From positions 45,731 through 109,730 of the forward strand of contig CALYTI010000003.1 in NCBI GenBank assembly GCA_945487035.1: DNA of 64,000 nucleotides, written 5' to 3'. Shown piece after piece: positions 25,931 through 34,985 of this stretch; positions within the stretch are counted from its first letter, which is position 1; every line of letters begins with the position of its first letter. Under the pieces are notes generated by a model. The model made no database searches, was not told the DNA's origin, and saw only the letters and a program-made list of their open reading frames with translations. This DNA is from an uncultured Bacteroidales bacterium (GTDB lineage: Bacteria; Bacteroidota; Bacteroidia; Bacteroidales; UBA932). A program made the position numbers and the translations under genes.

Positions 25931-27079
25931 CTAGAATGCCAAAACGCAGCGGAGTCTGTGATACTCTGAAGGCTCGTTCTTGTCAGGAGGGGACTGCTTG
26001 TACTGCATCCATATTTTCCCTTCGTGAGTGGACACATAGAGCGCATAGATTTCATCCCTGTCGTTGCTTGTCCAAATGTCATCGTCGATTCCCTCGCGTC
26101 CGATAGAATTGGAGCCTGGAATGTATTTCAGTTTTTTGTTGAGGGTATTCTTGTTATCAACATTGCCAGACAAGTCAACCACATCCCCCGGAACATCCCC
26201 GACAATAATCAGACAACACTCCTTGGTTGAAGGGATGTACCAGCCGCTGCTCCCCGATGGTGCAGGCACGGTTTTGCGATAGTCCTCCAGTCCGGCAATC
26301 AGATTCACAGGCCACTCCTTGTTCTCCTCTGCGGCATTGAACGCCTCAATCGCCTTGGTATTGTTGTATCCGCGAATCAGATTCAGAATCGTGAAATCAT
26401 CAACCTTTGTGGTAACCGTTTCATATTCAGGAGCATTGGCTTCAATCCAGTAGCCGAGGGATTTGTAGTACATACGGAAATTCTTCTGGAAATGGTATCC
26501 CTTCTGGTCATCGCTGAAGGCAACAACCAGTCCGTGGGTACAGAAAGGATAATCCCTTTTCAAGGCAGCATCATCCGCAGTCGGATCGCCTACCCAGAAA
26601 ACAAGGCCTATAGGATTCTTGGCAAGGTCAAGGCTTGAGGAATATGAACCGTCGGCATAGTAATAATCTCCAAAAGCCGGTGGATTGGCAACATTGATCC
26701 AGCAACTGTCTTTCTGGCCCTTGCTGCTTGCCACGATTGCCGCGCATCCAAGATTGAGAGTAGTGACGTTTCCGCCATCATCTACGCTGAGCACATTCTC
26801 ATTGGTTGATTGCCAGCTCAGAGGACTGTCTTCCGGAATGACACTTGCCTTCAATTGAAAACTCTGGCCCGGAGTCAAATTAAGATTTGAAAACGGTATG
26901 TCAACGGACACTCCGGGAACTTCCGGTTCTTCCGGTTCTTCAGGTTTTTCCGGCTTTTCGGGTTCTTCAATTGGCGGTTTGGGATCTTGCGGCTGATTAG
27001 GCGTTTCCGGTTTTGTGCAGTAGGTGAAAGCGATAAGACAGGCTAATGCCGGCAAAATCAAATGGTTAATTGTTCTCAT
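25931..27079 (-). CDS. lipoprotein with Pro/Glu linker and Ig-like domain
   Basis: A 382-residue predicted lipoprotein (signal peptide ending AFTYC). The start at 27079 gives a normal signal (MRTINHLILPALACLIAF); the longer frame starting at 27151 includes promoter sequence. Residues of about 25-55 are a Pro/Glu/Lys linker, followed by a bacterial Ig-like (BIG2) domain (NLTPGQSFQLKASVIPED). The C-terminal 230 residues, with SSGWYIPSTKE and YHRLRCVLAF, match the pattern of DUF1566-like or fibrobacter-type domains, unassigned. It is divergent from a second lipoprotein with a similar linker; a cell-surface role is likely. Confidence 0.75.
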   Translation of the reverse strand: MRTINHLILPALACLIAFTYCTKPETPNQPQDPKPPIEEPEKPEKPEEPEEPEVPGVSVDIPFSNLNLTPGQSFQLKASVIPEDSPLSWQSTNENVLSVDDGGNVTTLNLGCAAIVASSKGQKDSCWINVANPPAFGDYYYADGSYSSSLDLAKNPIGLVFWVGDPTADDAALKRDYPFCTHGLVVAFSDDQKGYHFQKNFRMYYKSLGYWIEANAPEYETVTTKVDDFTILNLIRGYNNTKAIEAFNAAEENKEWPVNLIAGLEDYRKTVPAPSGSSGWYIPSTKECCLIIVGDVPGDVVDLSGNVDNKNTLNKKLKYIPGSNSIGREGIDDDIWTSNDRDEIYALYVSTHEGKIWMQYKQSPPDKNEPSEYHRLRCVLAF

Positions 27080-27117
27080 ATGAAGATAATACACTGTTTG
27101 CATTAAACATATCTTTA

Positions 27118-27125
27118 CAAAGATA
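27118..27125 (-). promoter_or_regulatory. -7 box of minus-strand lipoprotein gene
   Basis: Reads TATCTTTG on the minus strand, 39 nt before the start at 27079. Confidence 0.55.
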
Positions 27126-27159
27126 TGCATAATTATCAATAAAAATGCCAATATATCGC

Positions 27160-27189
27160 TTGCTATGGCAGATTTTATCTTTACATTTG
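27160..27189 (+). promoter_or_regulatory. promoter of plus-strand lipoprotein gene
   Basis: TTG (27160-27162), 19 nt, then TACATTTG (27182-27189): a full match to the Bacteroidota -33/-7 arrangement. Near each start codon of the divergent pair lies an AATACACTGTT arm (27086-27096 and, inverted, 27220-27230), so both leaders share an 11-bp sequence. Confidence 0.7.
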
Positions 27190-27249
27190 TGATATTCTTT
27201 ATGGGTGAAACCGTAGGGGAACAGTGTATTACTTAATAATTATCATCTT

Positions 27250-28266
27250 ATGAAAAAAATCAACTATCTCCTTGCGATGGCTTCTGTAGTTTTGGCCTTC
27301 GCAGCATGCACAAAAGAAGATCCTAAAGTGCCTGAAGGTCCTGAAGTTCCAGAAACGCCTGAAGTTCCAGAAACGCCTGAAGTACCGGAAACTCCTGAAG
27401 TGCCTGAAACTCCGGCTATCGACGCTACGGTTGAATTTGTCAGCCCTTATATCTGGCATGCAAGTGAGTTGGGAAACACGGTGACCGTTCCGGTCAGTGT
27501 CAGCGGTACCAACATCGCCTATCCTCTCGGAATCAAATTCGAGGCAGTGGGCGGCGAGTACAGTGTTGCTGGAACTGACTACGAGTTCGTTTCAGACACA
27601 GTGACCGTTGCCGCTGAGGGTGAGTCTGCAGACCTTGTTCTGAACATCCTTGCCGCAGACCCGAACTCTTTCAAGGCGGCATTTGCCATCAAGACCGTGG
27701 ACAATGGCGCGGTAATCGGAGATATCGATACCGTTTTTGTCAAAGCAAGTGCAGGATTACAGAGAATCAATGGTCTGTATGATGTAAAGGGAACCTTCGT
27801 AAGCCTGGAAGGTGAAGAGAATCCAGAGTACACCGAGCAGTGGTATTTCAATTTCATGGACTTCGGTTTCATGCAGATGACAACTGCAACAGGAGTGTGT
27901 GGACTCTCAAATACCCAGAACACTGAGCAGAATGAGCGTATTGTGGCAATCAACGGAAATGTCTGCACTTACGCAGAGGGCATTACCCATATGGATTTTG
28001 TCTGCAACACTGACGTGACCTACTACACAAAGGATGACTACAAATACAAGGTCCGCCCGATTATTACGGACAGAAAAGGCACTGTGATTGTCAACCCGTC
28101 AATCTCTTTTGTCTATGACGGAGTTTACATGACAATTACCGCAGAAGGAGCTGACGACACATACTATTTCGGTTACGGACTCTTCGATGACAACAACGAG
28201 TACGCAGGTGTTGACTATCACGGCTACCTTGCTCTCAAGGATTTGAAAGCTGTTCCGGCAGAATAG
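27250..28266 (+). CDS. lipoprotein with tandem PE(V/T)P repeats
   Basis: A 338-residue lipoprotein (signal peptide ending FAAC). Residues 32-55 are four copies of a six-residue EVPETP repeat, a stiff spacer that would lift the domain off the membrane. The mature part begins with a Calx-beta or BT_3987-like sandwich (VTVPVSVSGTNIAYPLGIKFE, about 75-165) and ends with a second unassigned beta domain. It is divergent from the 25931-27079 lipoprotein, and the pair may form one surface system. Confidence 0.75.
   Translation: MKKINYLLAMASVVLAFAACTKEDPKVPEGPEVPETPEVPETPEVPETPEVPETPAIDATVEFVSPYIWHASELGNTVTVPVSVSGTNIAYPLGIKFEAVGGEYSVAGTDYEFVSDTVTVAAEGESADLVLNILAADPNSFKAAFAIKTVDNGAVIGDIDTVFVKASAGLQRINGLYDVKGTFVSLEGEENPEYTEQWYFNFMDFGFMQMTTATGVCGLSNTQNTEQNERIVAINGNVCTYAEGITHMDFVCNTDVTYYTKDDYKYKVRPIITDRKGTVIVNPSISFVYDGVYMTITAEGADDTYYFGYGLFDDNNEYAGVDYHGYLALKDLKAVPAE
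27343..27414 (+). repeat. four 18-bp tandem repeats (coding)
   Basis: Units at 27343, 27361, 27379 and 27397. The first two are identical; the third and fourth differ at three and four positions, mostly silently. They encode EVPETP. Confidence 0.9.
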
Positions 28267-28287
28267 TTCATCAATTACGTTCTTCCA

Positions 28288-28318
28288 TTGCCCTTTCAGC
28301 ACAATTTTTGTATATTTG
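28288..28318 (+). promoter_or_regulatory. promoter of coiled-coil protein gene
   Basis: TTG (28288-28290), 20 nt, then TATATTTG (28311-28318), about 70 nt before the start at 28389. Confidence 0.7.
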
Positions 28319-28388
28319 CGCGAATTGGTTGACGGAAGTCATTCCCGCACGCAAAAGTTGGTTATTTGGTTATTAATTTTCACGAAAT

Positions 28389-29291
28389 ATGCAAAAAGAA
28401 GATCCAATCGCAAGGGCCGAGCGTATTCAGGCCAACAAGAAGAACAATGTCCCTGTAGTGATTCTTGCCGTAGTTGCAGCTATCCTCGCAATCGTGCTTG
28501 CAGTAGTTGCAACCAAGGACTACAAGATGGTCAAGGAACTTGAGCAGGACAAGGCTGACCTCCAGGAGAGGATTACAGCCCTCAAGACTGATTTCGACAA
28601 CCTCACCTCCGACTATGACGAAATCAACAAGCAGCTCGATTCTTCCCGCGAAGAAGTTGCACTGCTCGTTGACCGCATCAAGAGGACCGAGGCTACCAAC
28701 CGCCAGAAGATGCGTGCATACGAGAAGGAGCTTGGCACCCTGCGCAGCATCATGAAGAGCTACGTAGTCCAGATTGACTCCCTCAACTCAGTAAACCTCA
28801 GGCTCTCTACCGAGCTCAGCAATTCCCGTCAGGAACTTGCAGAGGCAAAGGGCCAGAACCAGGAGCTCACCAGCAAGGTCAACGACCTCGCAAGCAAGGT
28901 GGCTACCGGCTCTATCGTAAAGGCAAGGGGCATCGCAGTTGAAGCTTACAATGCTTCCGAGAAGAAGACCGACCGCAGCAGCCGTGTCAAGAGGCTTGCA
29001 GTTTCCCTCAGCCTGGTCGAGAACGACCTTGCAAAGAAAGGTCCTATGACCGTATATGTAAGGGTACTCGATCCTGACGGAAATATCGTTCTTGACGGCA
29101 CAAATGCTTCCTTCTACTTCGAGGGCGAGGCTCTTCAGGCTTCCGCTTCCCGCGAGGTTGACTACGAGGGCTCAGAGGTTGATATGATTATCTATGTCAA
29201 CGATGTTCCTGAGTATGTAAAGGGCCTCTACACAGTTGAGGTTTACTCCGCTCAGGCCAAACTCGGCAGCGCAGAGCTGATGCTCAGGTAG
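28389..29291 (+). CDS. membrane-anchored coiled-coil protein
   Basis: A 300-residue protein with one transmembrane helix (VVILAVVAAILAIVLAVV, residues of about 23-40) after a short basic cytoplasmic tail. A long coiled coil follows (about 45-185, heptads rich in Leu, Lys and Glu). The C-terminal 110 residues look beta-rich (MTVYVRVLDPDGNIVLDG). Proteins of this shape are common next to core genes in Bacteroidales, but no function is established to my knowledge. HemW starts 1 nt downstream, which suggests cotranscription. Confidence 0.8.
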   Translation: MQKEDPIARAERIQANKKNNVPVVILAVVAAILAIVLAVVATKDYKMVKELEQDKADLQERITALKTDFDNLTSDYDEINKQLDSSREEVALLVDRIKRTEATNRQKMRAYEKELGTLRSIMKSYVVQIDSLNSVNLRLSTELSNSRQELAEAKGQNQELTSKVNDLASKVATGSIVKARGIAVEAYNASEKKTDRSSRVKRLAVSLSLVENDLAKKGPMTVYVRVLDPDGNIVLDGTNASFYFEGEALQASASREVDYEGSEVDMIIYVNDVPEYVKGLYTVEVYSAQAKLGSAELMLR

Positions 29292-29292
29292 G

Positions 29293-30345
29293 ATGATTTA
29301 TGTCCACGTCCCTTTCTGCAGGAGTTTCTGCAGGTACTGCGACTTCTATTCGGAAATCGCCTGTCGGGGACGGGAGAACTTCGAAGACTACATCCGGGAG
29401 CTTTGCCTTGAGGCACAGTCCCGCAAAGCAGAAATAGAGGCGGCTTCAGCCGTCGATACACTCTACATAGGGGGAGGCACGCCGTCGGTGATGCCTCTCC
29501 CTTTCTTTGAAAGCCTGCTGGAAGCCCTTGACGCAAAGAACCACAAGTTCAGGGAGTTTACCGTTGAGGTCAATCCGGACGATATTACCGGCCGGGGGCC
29601 GGACTTTGCGCGTGCCCTCAGGGACCTGGGGGCGAACCGCATAAGTATGGGTGTGCAGTCGCTCGACGACGGGATGCTGCGCTGGATGGGCAGGCGCCAT
29701 AGTGCGGCCCAGGCGGCCATAGCCGTCTCCATTCTTCGTCAGGCCGGCTTTGACAATATCAGCCTCGACCTGATATTCGGGGTGAACGGGATGGACAATA
29801 CCATGCTCGAAAGTACTCTAACCGGATTTCTGGCTCTACAGCCGGAGCATATTTCCGCTTATCAGCTGAGCATTGAGCCCGGGAGCGAGCTTGCCAGACA
29901 ACTCGAAGAAGGGGTATATACTGAACTTCCCGACGAGCAGTGCCGGGAGCAGTATGAGCTGATTTGCAGAAAGCTTCGTGAGGCGGGCTACAAGCACTAC
30001 GAAATCTCCAACTGGGCAAAGCCGGGCCGGGAGGCCATTCACAACAGCGCATACTGGACCAGAGCTCCCTATGTCGGACTGGGGCCGGGCGCGCACTCGC
30101 TTGCCATCCGTGCGTACGGCAATCAGCTTCGCAGCTGGAATCCTCAGACCCCCGCAGGATGGCTGCGGGTGCGCGCCGCCCATCCGGAGGACTATCAGGA
30201 ACTTCTCACACCCGAAGAAATTGAAGAAGAACGCATAATGCTGGGGCTTCGCACGGCACGCGGCACAACAATTGACGGACGCATGGTGCGAATCCCCGAA
30301 AGCGACTGGTTTATCGCCGATTCCATCATACAAAACTACATTTAA
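29293..30345 (+). CDS. hemW: radical SAM heme chaperone HemW
   Basis: A 350-residue cytoplasmic radical SAM protein related to oxygen-independent coproporphyrinogen III oxidase. The iron-sulfur motif is visible at CRSFCRYCDFYS (CxxxCxxC, residues 9-16), followed by LYIGGGTPSVMP and EVNPDDITGRG. Length and the shortened N-terminus fit HemW (heme insertion) rather than HemN, which has an extra N-terminal segment. It shares a transcript with the coiled-coil protein. Confidence 0.9.
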   Translation: MIYVHVPFCRSFCRYCDFYSEIACRGRENFEDYIRELCLEAQSRKAEIEAASAVDTLYIGGGTPSVMPLPFFESLLEALDAKNHKFREFTVEVNPDDITGRGPDFARALRDLGANRISMGVQSLDDGMLRWMGRRHSAAQAAIAVSILRQAGFDNISLDLIFGVNGMDNTMLESTLTGFLALQPEHISAYQLSIEPGSELARQLEEGVYTELPDEQCREQYELICRKLREAGYKHYEISNWAKPGREAIHNSAYWTRAPYVGLGPGAHSLAIRAYGNQLRSWNPQTPAGWLRVRAAHPEDYQELLTPEEIEEERIMLGLRTARGTTIDGRMVRIPESDWFIADSIIQNYI

Positions 30346-30350
30346 AGTGC

Positions 30351-30358
30351 TATATTTG
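30351..30358 (+). promoter_or_regulatory. -7 box of membrane protein gene 30363
   Basis: TATATTTG, 4 nt before the start codon, so the transcript would be nearly leaderless. Confidence 0.55.
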
Positions 30359-30362
30359 CTTT

Positions 30363-30827
30363 ATGAAATACATCCTCAGATCAATCAAGTACTTCGTGTA
30401 TCTGGCGATTATGCTCGCCATATTTATTGCAGCGCTGCTCGCACTCGGCTTCATCGAAGGGCCGATAGACAATATCTTCAAAAACGGAGCAGACTCCCTT
30501 TGGCAGATGGCCCTCATCGTAGCCGCCTTCGCCGCAGTATATCCCATGCTCGGCTACGGCAAACGCAATGTCCGCATCTGGGGAGAGCCAGAGCAGGTAT
30601 GGCCTGAAATCGTGGACTTTATGAACGGACGCGGCTACATCCTCGCTGAAGGAAACGCGCAGAACGCCAAGTTCCGCCTTGCCTCGAAGCTCAAGCGCAT
30701 ACTGCGTATGGGAGAAGACACCATCTGCTTCACCCGCACCATAGGAGGTTATACTCTGGAAGGCAGAACAAAGGAGATAGTTCGCCTCGACACCGGTCTT
30801 ACTCAGAAGTTCGAACGGAAGGACTGA
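30363..30827 (+). CDS. small two-helix membrane protein, unknown
   Basis: A 154-residue protein with two hydrophobic helices (residues of about 10-32 and 48-62) and a soluble C-terminal domain with RIWGEPEQVWPEIVDFM. No family is recognised. Its last 29 nt overlap the 3' end of lpxK on the opposite strand. Confidence 0.7.
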   Translation: MKYILRSIKYFVYLAIMLAIFIAALLALGFIEGPIDNIFKNGADSLWQMALIVAAFAAVYPMLGYGKRNVRIWGEPEQVWPEIVDFMNGRGYILAEGNAQNAKFRLASKLKRILRMGEDTICFTRTIGGYTLEGRTKEIVRLDTGLTQKFERKD

Positions 30828-31869
30828 GCAGTTCCAGAAGGCGGCTGCCCAGCAGCTGCTTTTCCGATGAATTGGAGAACTCCACTTCAATAGGCACCAT
30901 CAGAAGGCGCCGGCGAAGCTCGGCAGGGAAATCCTGCATCTGCAGAAGCCGTGCGCCGTCTTTTTCGGTAGTAATGAAAGCGGCAACAGGGTACTCCTTC
31001 GCTGCGGCAAGCAGTTTCTTTATATCCTTAGTGGAATATTCGTGATGGTCTGCAAAGCGGAAGTGCTTCACAAGCCTGAAGGAGCACTGCACGTGATGCC
31101 TGAGCGCACCGTCTTTCGCAATGCCGCTCATCAGCACTGCCTGCTTCGAATAGACATAGCGGTGATCCCCTTCGGGGAATACCGGCACAGCGGGAAGATA
31201 CTCTATGTGGCTGAACAGCAGCAGCACTTCGCGCCCGTCAGGGGTGCGTGCGGTGCAGCGGGAAGGGTCATAATCCGACAGTTTGAGTTTCACCGCGAAG
31301 GCGCCTTTTTCGGCATCGCTAAGAGTCTCAGGACATTTGCTGACAATCAGAATGTCAGCTTTGAATATGCGCTCAGGCAGGTCCCGGAGGCTCCCCAGCG
31401 GCAGCAGACGGTCCTGAAAAACCGGCCTGCTGTAGTCGATAAGTACTATGTTGAGGTCTGCTGCGAGCCTTCGGTACTGGAAGGCATCATCGAGCAGCAC
31501 AGCCTGCGCGCCCTGCTCCTGAAGGCGCCGGCAGCCTTCCACCCTATCCTTATCTACCGCAACCTTGACGGCCGGGAACTTGTGGGCAATCTGTAGCGGC
31601 TCGTCGCCGAAATCCGCGCTGCTGCCCTGCGTGTCCACATCCAGGTAGCCCTTGCTCTTGCGTCCGTAACCGCGTGAGAGCACCGAGAGCCGGGTACCCG
31701 GGCAGAGCTGCGCCAGAAGCCTCAGCAGCAGCTCGGTATGCGGAGTCTTGCCCGTTCCGCCCACCGTCACATTGCCTACGCAAATGCTCGGGATGGGGCT
31801 GGAGCAGACCTCCCTGCGGCCGCTGTCGTAGCCGCGGTGCCGTATCTTAAGAATCAATCTGTGCAGCAT
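30799..31869 (-). CDS. lpxK: tetraacyldisaccharide 4'-kinase LpxK
   Basis: Phosphorylates the 4' position of the lipid A disaccharide at the inner membrane. The 356-residue protein shows the Walker A-like VGNVTVGGTGKTPHTE, SRGYGRKSKG, FGDEPLQIA and LLDDAFQYRR, all hallmark stretches of LpxK. The usual N-terminal membrane helix is short or missing here. It overlaps the Dus gene by 23 nt and is probably cotranscribed with sdhC and dus. Confidence 0.93.
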   Translation of the reverse strand: MLHRLILKIRHRGYDSGRREVCSSPIPSICVGNVTVGGTGKTPHTELLLRLLAQLCPGTRLSVLSRGYGRKSKGYLDVDTQGSSADFGDEPLQIAHKFPAVKVAVDKDRVEGCRRLQEQGAQAVLLDDAFQYRRLAADLNIVLIDYSRPVFQDRLLPLGSLRDLPERIFKADILIVSKCPETLSDAEKGAFAVKLKLSDYDPSRCTARTPDGREVLLLFSHIEYLPAVPVFPEGDHRYVYSKQAVLMSGIAKDGALRHHVQCSFRLVKHFRFADHHEYSTKDIKKLLAAAKEYPVAAFITTEKDGARLLQMQDFPAELRRRLLMVPIEVEFSNSSEKQLLGSRLLELLSPSVRTSE

Positions 31870-32857
31870 AGCGCTCTTCTATCTCATCGAGTATCGAATA
31901 TAGCTCCGCCACGTCCAGCGTGGTCACCATACGCATACGCGTTTCCTTGAAGTCCGGCAGGCCCTTGAAATAGCAGCTCAGGTGGCGGCGCATCTCGAAG
32001 ATGCCGCGAGGCTCGCCCTTCAGGTCCAGGGACAGCGCAAGATGGCGCTTTGCGAGCGCAACCTTCTCGCTGACCGACGGCTCCTGCATCAGCTCGCCCG
32101 TATCCAGGTAGTGGCGTATTTCCCTGAAAATCCAAGGATGCCCGAAGGTCGCGCGGCCTATCATAACCGCGTCCACGCCCCAACGGTCGAAGGCCTCCTT
32201 CGCCTTCTGAGGGGAGTCGATGTCGCCGTTGCCTATGATGGGGATATGCATGCGCGGGTTGTTCTTGACCGCCCCGATAAGGGTCCAGTCGGCCTGCCCC
32301 TTGTACATCTGGCAGCGGGTGCGTCCGTGTATGGTAAGTGCTTGGATGCCGACATCCTGCAGCCTTTCCGCAAGCTCAACTATTATCTTGGAACTGTCGT
32401 CCCAGCCAAGGCGCGTCTTCACGGTAACAGGCTTGTCCACCGCTTCCACTACGGCCTTGGTGATTGCCACCATCTTGTCCGGCTCGCGCATCATCCCGGA
32501 TCCCGCGCCGCGCCCGGCGATTTTGCTTACCGGGCAGCCAAAGTTGATGTCGATGAAGTCCGCCCCGTGTCCGCCTACGAGCTGCGCGGCGCGGTCCGCC
32601 ATTCTGGCGGCCTCCACCATAGACTCAGGTATATGGCCGTAAATCTGAATGCCCACCGGCGCTTCATCCTCACGCGTGCGCATCTTCGCAAGGGCCTTGT
32701 CCGCATCGCGGATCAGCCCGTCGGAAGGGATGAATTCGGTATATACGGCGGAAGCCCCCTGCTCTCTGCACAGAATGCGGAAGGATGCGTCGGTGACGTC
32801 TTCCATCGGTGCCAATAGCAGGGGGCTTCCGCCCAGATCGACGTTTCCGATCTTCAT
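31847..32857 (-). CDS. dusB: tRNA-dihydrouridine synthase (DusB-type)
   Basis: A 336-residue flavin enzyme that reduces uridines in tRNA. It shows LLAPMEDVTDASFR at the N-terminus, the catalytic cysteine in INFGCPVSKIAGRGAGSG (about residue 107), and IPIIGNGDIDSP in the FMN-binding part. It starts 12 nt after the sdhC stop and overlaps lpxK. The DusB assignment over other Dus classes rests on overall pattern. Confidence 0.9.
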   Translation of the reverse strand: MKIGNVDLGGSPLLLAPMEDVTDASFRILCREQGASAVYTEFIPSDGLIRDADKALAKMRTREDEAPVGIQIYGHIPESMVEAARMADRAAQLVGGHGADFIDINFGCPVSKIAGRGAGSGMMREPDKMVAITKAVVEAVDKPVTVKTRLGWDDSSKIIVELAERLQDVGIQALTIHGRTRCQMYKGQADWTLIGAVKNNPRMHIPIIGNGDIDSPQKAKEAFDRWGVDAVMIGRATFGHPWIFREIRHYLDTGELMQEPSVSEKVALAKRHLALSLDLKGEPRGIFEMRRHLSCYFKGLPDFKETRMRMVTTLDVAELYSILDEIEERYAAQIDS

Positions 32858-32869
32858 CGGAAGCTGCGA

Positions 32870-33598
32870 TTAGAGAATATTAGGTGCCTGGATGAATGCG
32901 TTTACAGCCGTAACGACGAACATCAGGCAGATGAGAGTAGAGAAGATAACGCCGATTACCTTAACTCTCTTGAACCATACTGTTCCGTTCCAACCCACTG
33001 TCTGGAACATTGACCAGAAACCGTGAACGAGGTGGAACCAGAGGGCTACGAACCAGATCAGATAGATGGCAAGCATCCACCATTTTCCGAATACGAGGCT
33101 CAGAAGGATGTATGGGTTGTTTTCGAATGTTCCGATGTGTAAGAGTTCAGGCATCTGCATCTTGGCCCAGAATCCGGTGAGGTGGAAGATGATGAGGCCG
33201 AGGATGACGATTCCCAGCACGCACATATTCTTTGCTGACCAGCTGTCTGTTGCAGCCTTGGAAGCCACTTCGTAGCGCTTCACGCCGCCGCGGGCCTTGA
33301 TGTTGCGCACGGAAAGCCAGATTCCGTAGATGATGTGCACTGCAAATCCGAGTGCGAGGACAGGGACCATAATGCTGATGACAGGGGTGGACATGAAGTC
33401 GCAACCCAGCTTGAACAGTCCGTCTCCTTCAGAGAAGAGGACATCGTCCGCAGCAACGCAACCGTACCTTCCGGTAAACCAGCTGTCGATTACAGAAAAG
33501 AAATTGATAGTCGCATGAAGGAGCAGGAAAAGGATGAGGAAGGCTCCTGAAACAGCCTGAACGAACTTCCTGCCGATTGAAGATGTGAAAATAAACAT
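32870..33598 (-). CDS. sdhC: succinate dehydrogenase/fumarate reductase cytochrome b subunit
   Basis: A 242-residue membrane anchor with five hydrophobic helices, of the diheme B. subtilis or W. succinogenes type. Histidines that could bind heme sit in LLLHATINF, FAVHIIYG, IIFHLTGFW and LWFHLVHG. It transfers electrons between quinone and the flavoprotein. The flavoprotein and iron-sulfur subunit genes, normally directly downstream, are absent; dusB and lpxK follow instead. Confidence 0.92.
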   Translation of the reverse strand: MFIFTSSIGRKFVQAVSGAFLILFLLLHATINFFSVIDSWFTGRYGCVAADDVLFSEGDGLFKLGCDFMSTPVISIMVPVLALGFAVHIIYGIWLSVRNIKARGGVKRYEVASKAATDSWSAKNMCVLGIVILGLIIFHLTGFWAKMQMPELLHIGTFENNPYILLSLVFGKWWMLAIYLIWFVALWFHLVHGFWSMFQTVGWNGTVWFKRVKVIGVIFSTLICLMFVVTAVNAFIQAPNIL

Positions 33599-33633
33599 AT
33601 TCCGTGTGTATTTATTAGCTTCGTAATAGCGTG

Positions 33634-33641
33634 CAAATATA
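33634..33641 (-). promoter_or_regulatory. -7 box of sdhC transcript
   Basis: Reads TATATTTG on the minus strand, 35 nt before the sdhC start. Confidence 0.55.
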
Positions 33642-33650
33642 ACCCTAATC

Positions 33651-33681
33651 TTGCAAGTTTCATAATTTTCGGATAATTTTG
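33651..33681 (+). promoter_or_regulatory. promoter of pyrH
   Basis: TTG (33651-33653), 20 nt, then TAATTTTG (33674-33681), only 4 nt before the pyrH ATG. The message would be nearly leaderless. Confidence 0.65.
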
Positions 33682-33685
33682 CTCC

Positions 33686-34390
33686 ATGTACAAAAGAGTT
33701 CTCCTCAAACTTAGCGGCGAAAGCCTCGGCGGTCCTTCAGGCAAGGGCCTCGATGAGCAGAGAATTGCCGCATATGCAAGCCAAATCGTAAGTGCCGTAC
33801 GCTCAGGCCATCAGGTGGCTGTAGTCAACGGCGGAGGCAATATCTTCCGCGGACTTCAGGGCTCCGGAAAGGGCTTCGACCGTGTGGACGGCGACAAGAT
33901 GGGAATGCTTGCAACTGTTATCAATTCTATGGCCCTCGCCCAGTTCATACGCGAACAGGGGGTTCGGGCTGAAGTATTTACCGCAACTCCAATGGAGCCT
34001 ATCGCGCGTTACTATGTAAGGGATGCGGCCGTGCGTCTGCTCGAAGAGGGCGGAGTCGCCCTGATTGCCGGTGGAACGGGCAATCCTTTCTTCACCACCG
34101 ACAGCGGCGCGGCGCTCCGGGCTCTGGAAATCGGAGCCGACGCAGTACTCAAAGGTACGCGCGTGGATGGAGTCTATACCGCAGACCCGGAAAAGGACCC
34201 GACTGCCGTGAAATATGAGGAACTTACATTCAGCAAGGCCCTCGCCGACCATCTTAAGGTTATGGATGCCACAGCCTTTGCGCTTTGCGAGCAGGGAAAT
34301 GTGCCGATAGTGGTGTTCAATATAGACCAGGACGGAGCCCTTGCGGATCTGCTTGAAGGAAAAAAGGTCGGAACGACCGTACACGCATAA
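33686..34390 (+). CDS. pyrH: UMP kinase
   Basis: A 234-residue amino-acid-kinase-fold enzyme that makes UDP from UMP. Typical stretches are LLKLSGESLGG at the N-terminus, VVNGGGNIFRG, FFTTDSGAALRALEIGAD and LKGTRVDGVYTADPEKDP. It forms the usual pyrH-frr pair with the next gene, 16 nt away. Confidence 0.96.
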   Translation: MYKRVLLKLSGESLGGPSGKGLDEQRIAAYASQIVSAVRSGHQVAVVNGGGNIFRGLQGSGKGFDRVDGDKMGMLATVINSMALAQFIREQGVRAEVFTATPMEPIARYYVRDAAVRLLEEGGVALIAGGTGNPFFTTDSGAALRALEIGADAVLKGTRVDGVYTADPEKDPTAVKYEELTFSKALADHLKVMDATAFALCEQGNVPIVVFNIDQDGALADLLEGKKVGTTVHA

Positions 34391-34406
34391 AAACAACTAA
34401 CCAGCT

Positions 34407-34976
34407 ATGCTTACAGAAAAGACAAAGGAAATCCTCAATGCCGCTGATGCGAAGATGAAGGATGCAATCGCTTTCCTCGAGGAAAGCCTCAAGAATTATA
34501 GAGTGGGAAAAGCCAATCCTGCTGTCTTCAACAAGGTACTCGTAAACTACTACGGCACCCCGACCCCAATCCCTCAGGTGGCTTCCGTCACTACTCCTGA
34601 CGCGAAGACTCTGGCAATCCAGCCTTGGGAGAGGTCTCTGATTCCTGCCATAGAGAAGGCGATTATCGACTCCAACATCGGACTCACCCCGTCCAACAAC
34701 GGAGAGACCATCCGCTGCTCAGTGCCTGCCCTTACCGAGGAAAGGCGCAAGGAGCTCGTAAAGAGCGCCAAGGCGGAGGGCGAGAACGCCAAGGTTGTTA
34801 TCCGCAATGCCCGCAGGGATGCGGTGGATGCCCTCAAGAAGGCCCAGAAGAACGACGGACTCAGCGAGGATGCCGAGAGGGAAGGTGAGGATGAGATTCA
34901 GAAACTCACCGACAAGAAAGTAAAGGAAATCGATGCTCTTGTAGCCGCCAAGGAGAAGGATATTCTCGCAGTATAG
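34407..34976 (+). CDS. frr: ribosome recycling factor
   Basis: A 189-residue factor that splits post-termination ribosomes with EF-G. It shows YRVGKANPAVFNKVLVNYYG, IQPWERSLIPAIEKAI, and the charged C-terminal helix EIQKLTDKKVKEIDALVAAKE (shortened here). Length is standard. Confidence 0.96.
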   Translation: MLTEKTKEILNAADAKMKDAIAFLEESLKNYRVGKANPAVFNKVLVNYYGTPTPIPQVASVTTPDAKTLAIQPWERSLIPAIEKAIIDSNIGLTPSNNGETIRCSVPALTEERRKELVKSAKAEGENAKVVIRNARRDAVDALKKAQKNDGLSEDAEREGEDEIQKLTDKKVKEIDALVAAKEKDILAV

Positions 34977-34985
34977 CGGAAGTTT

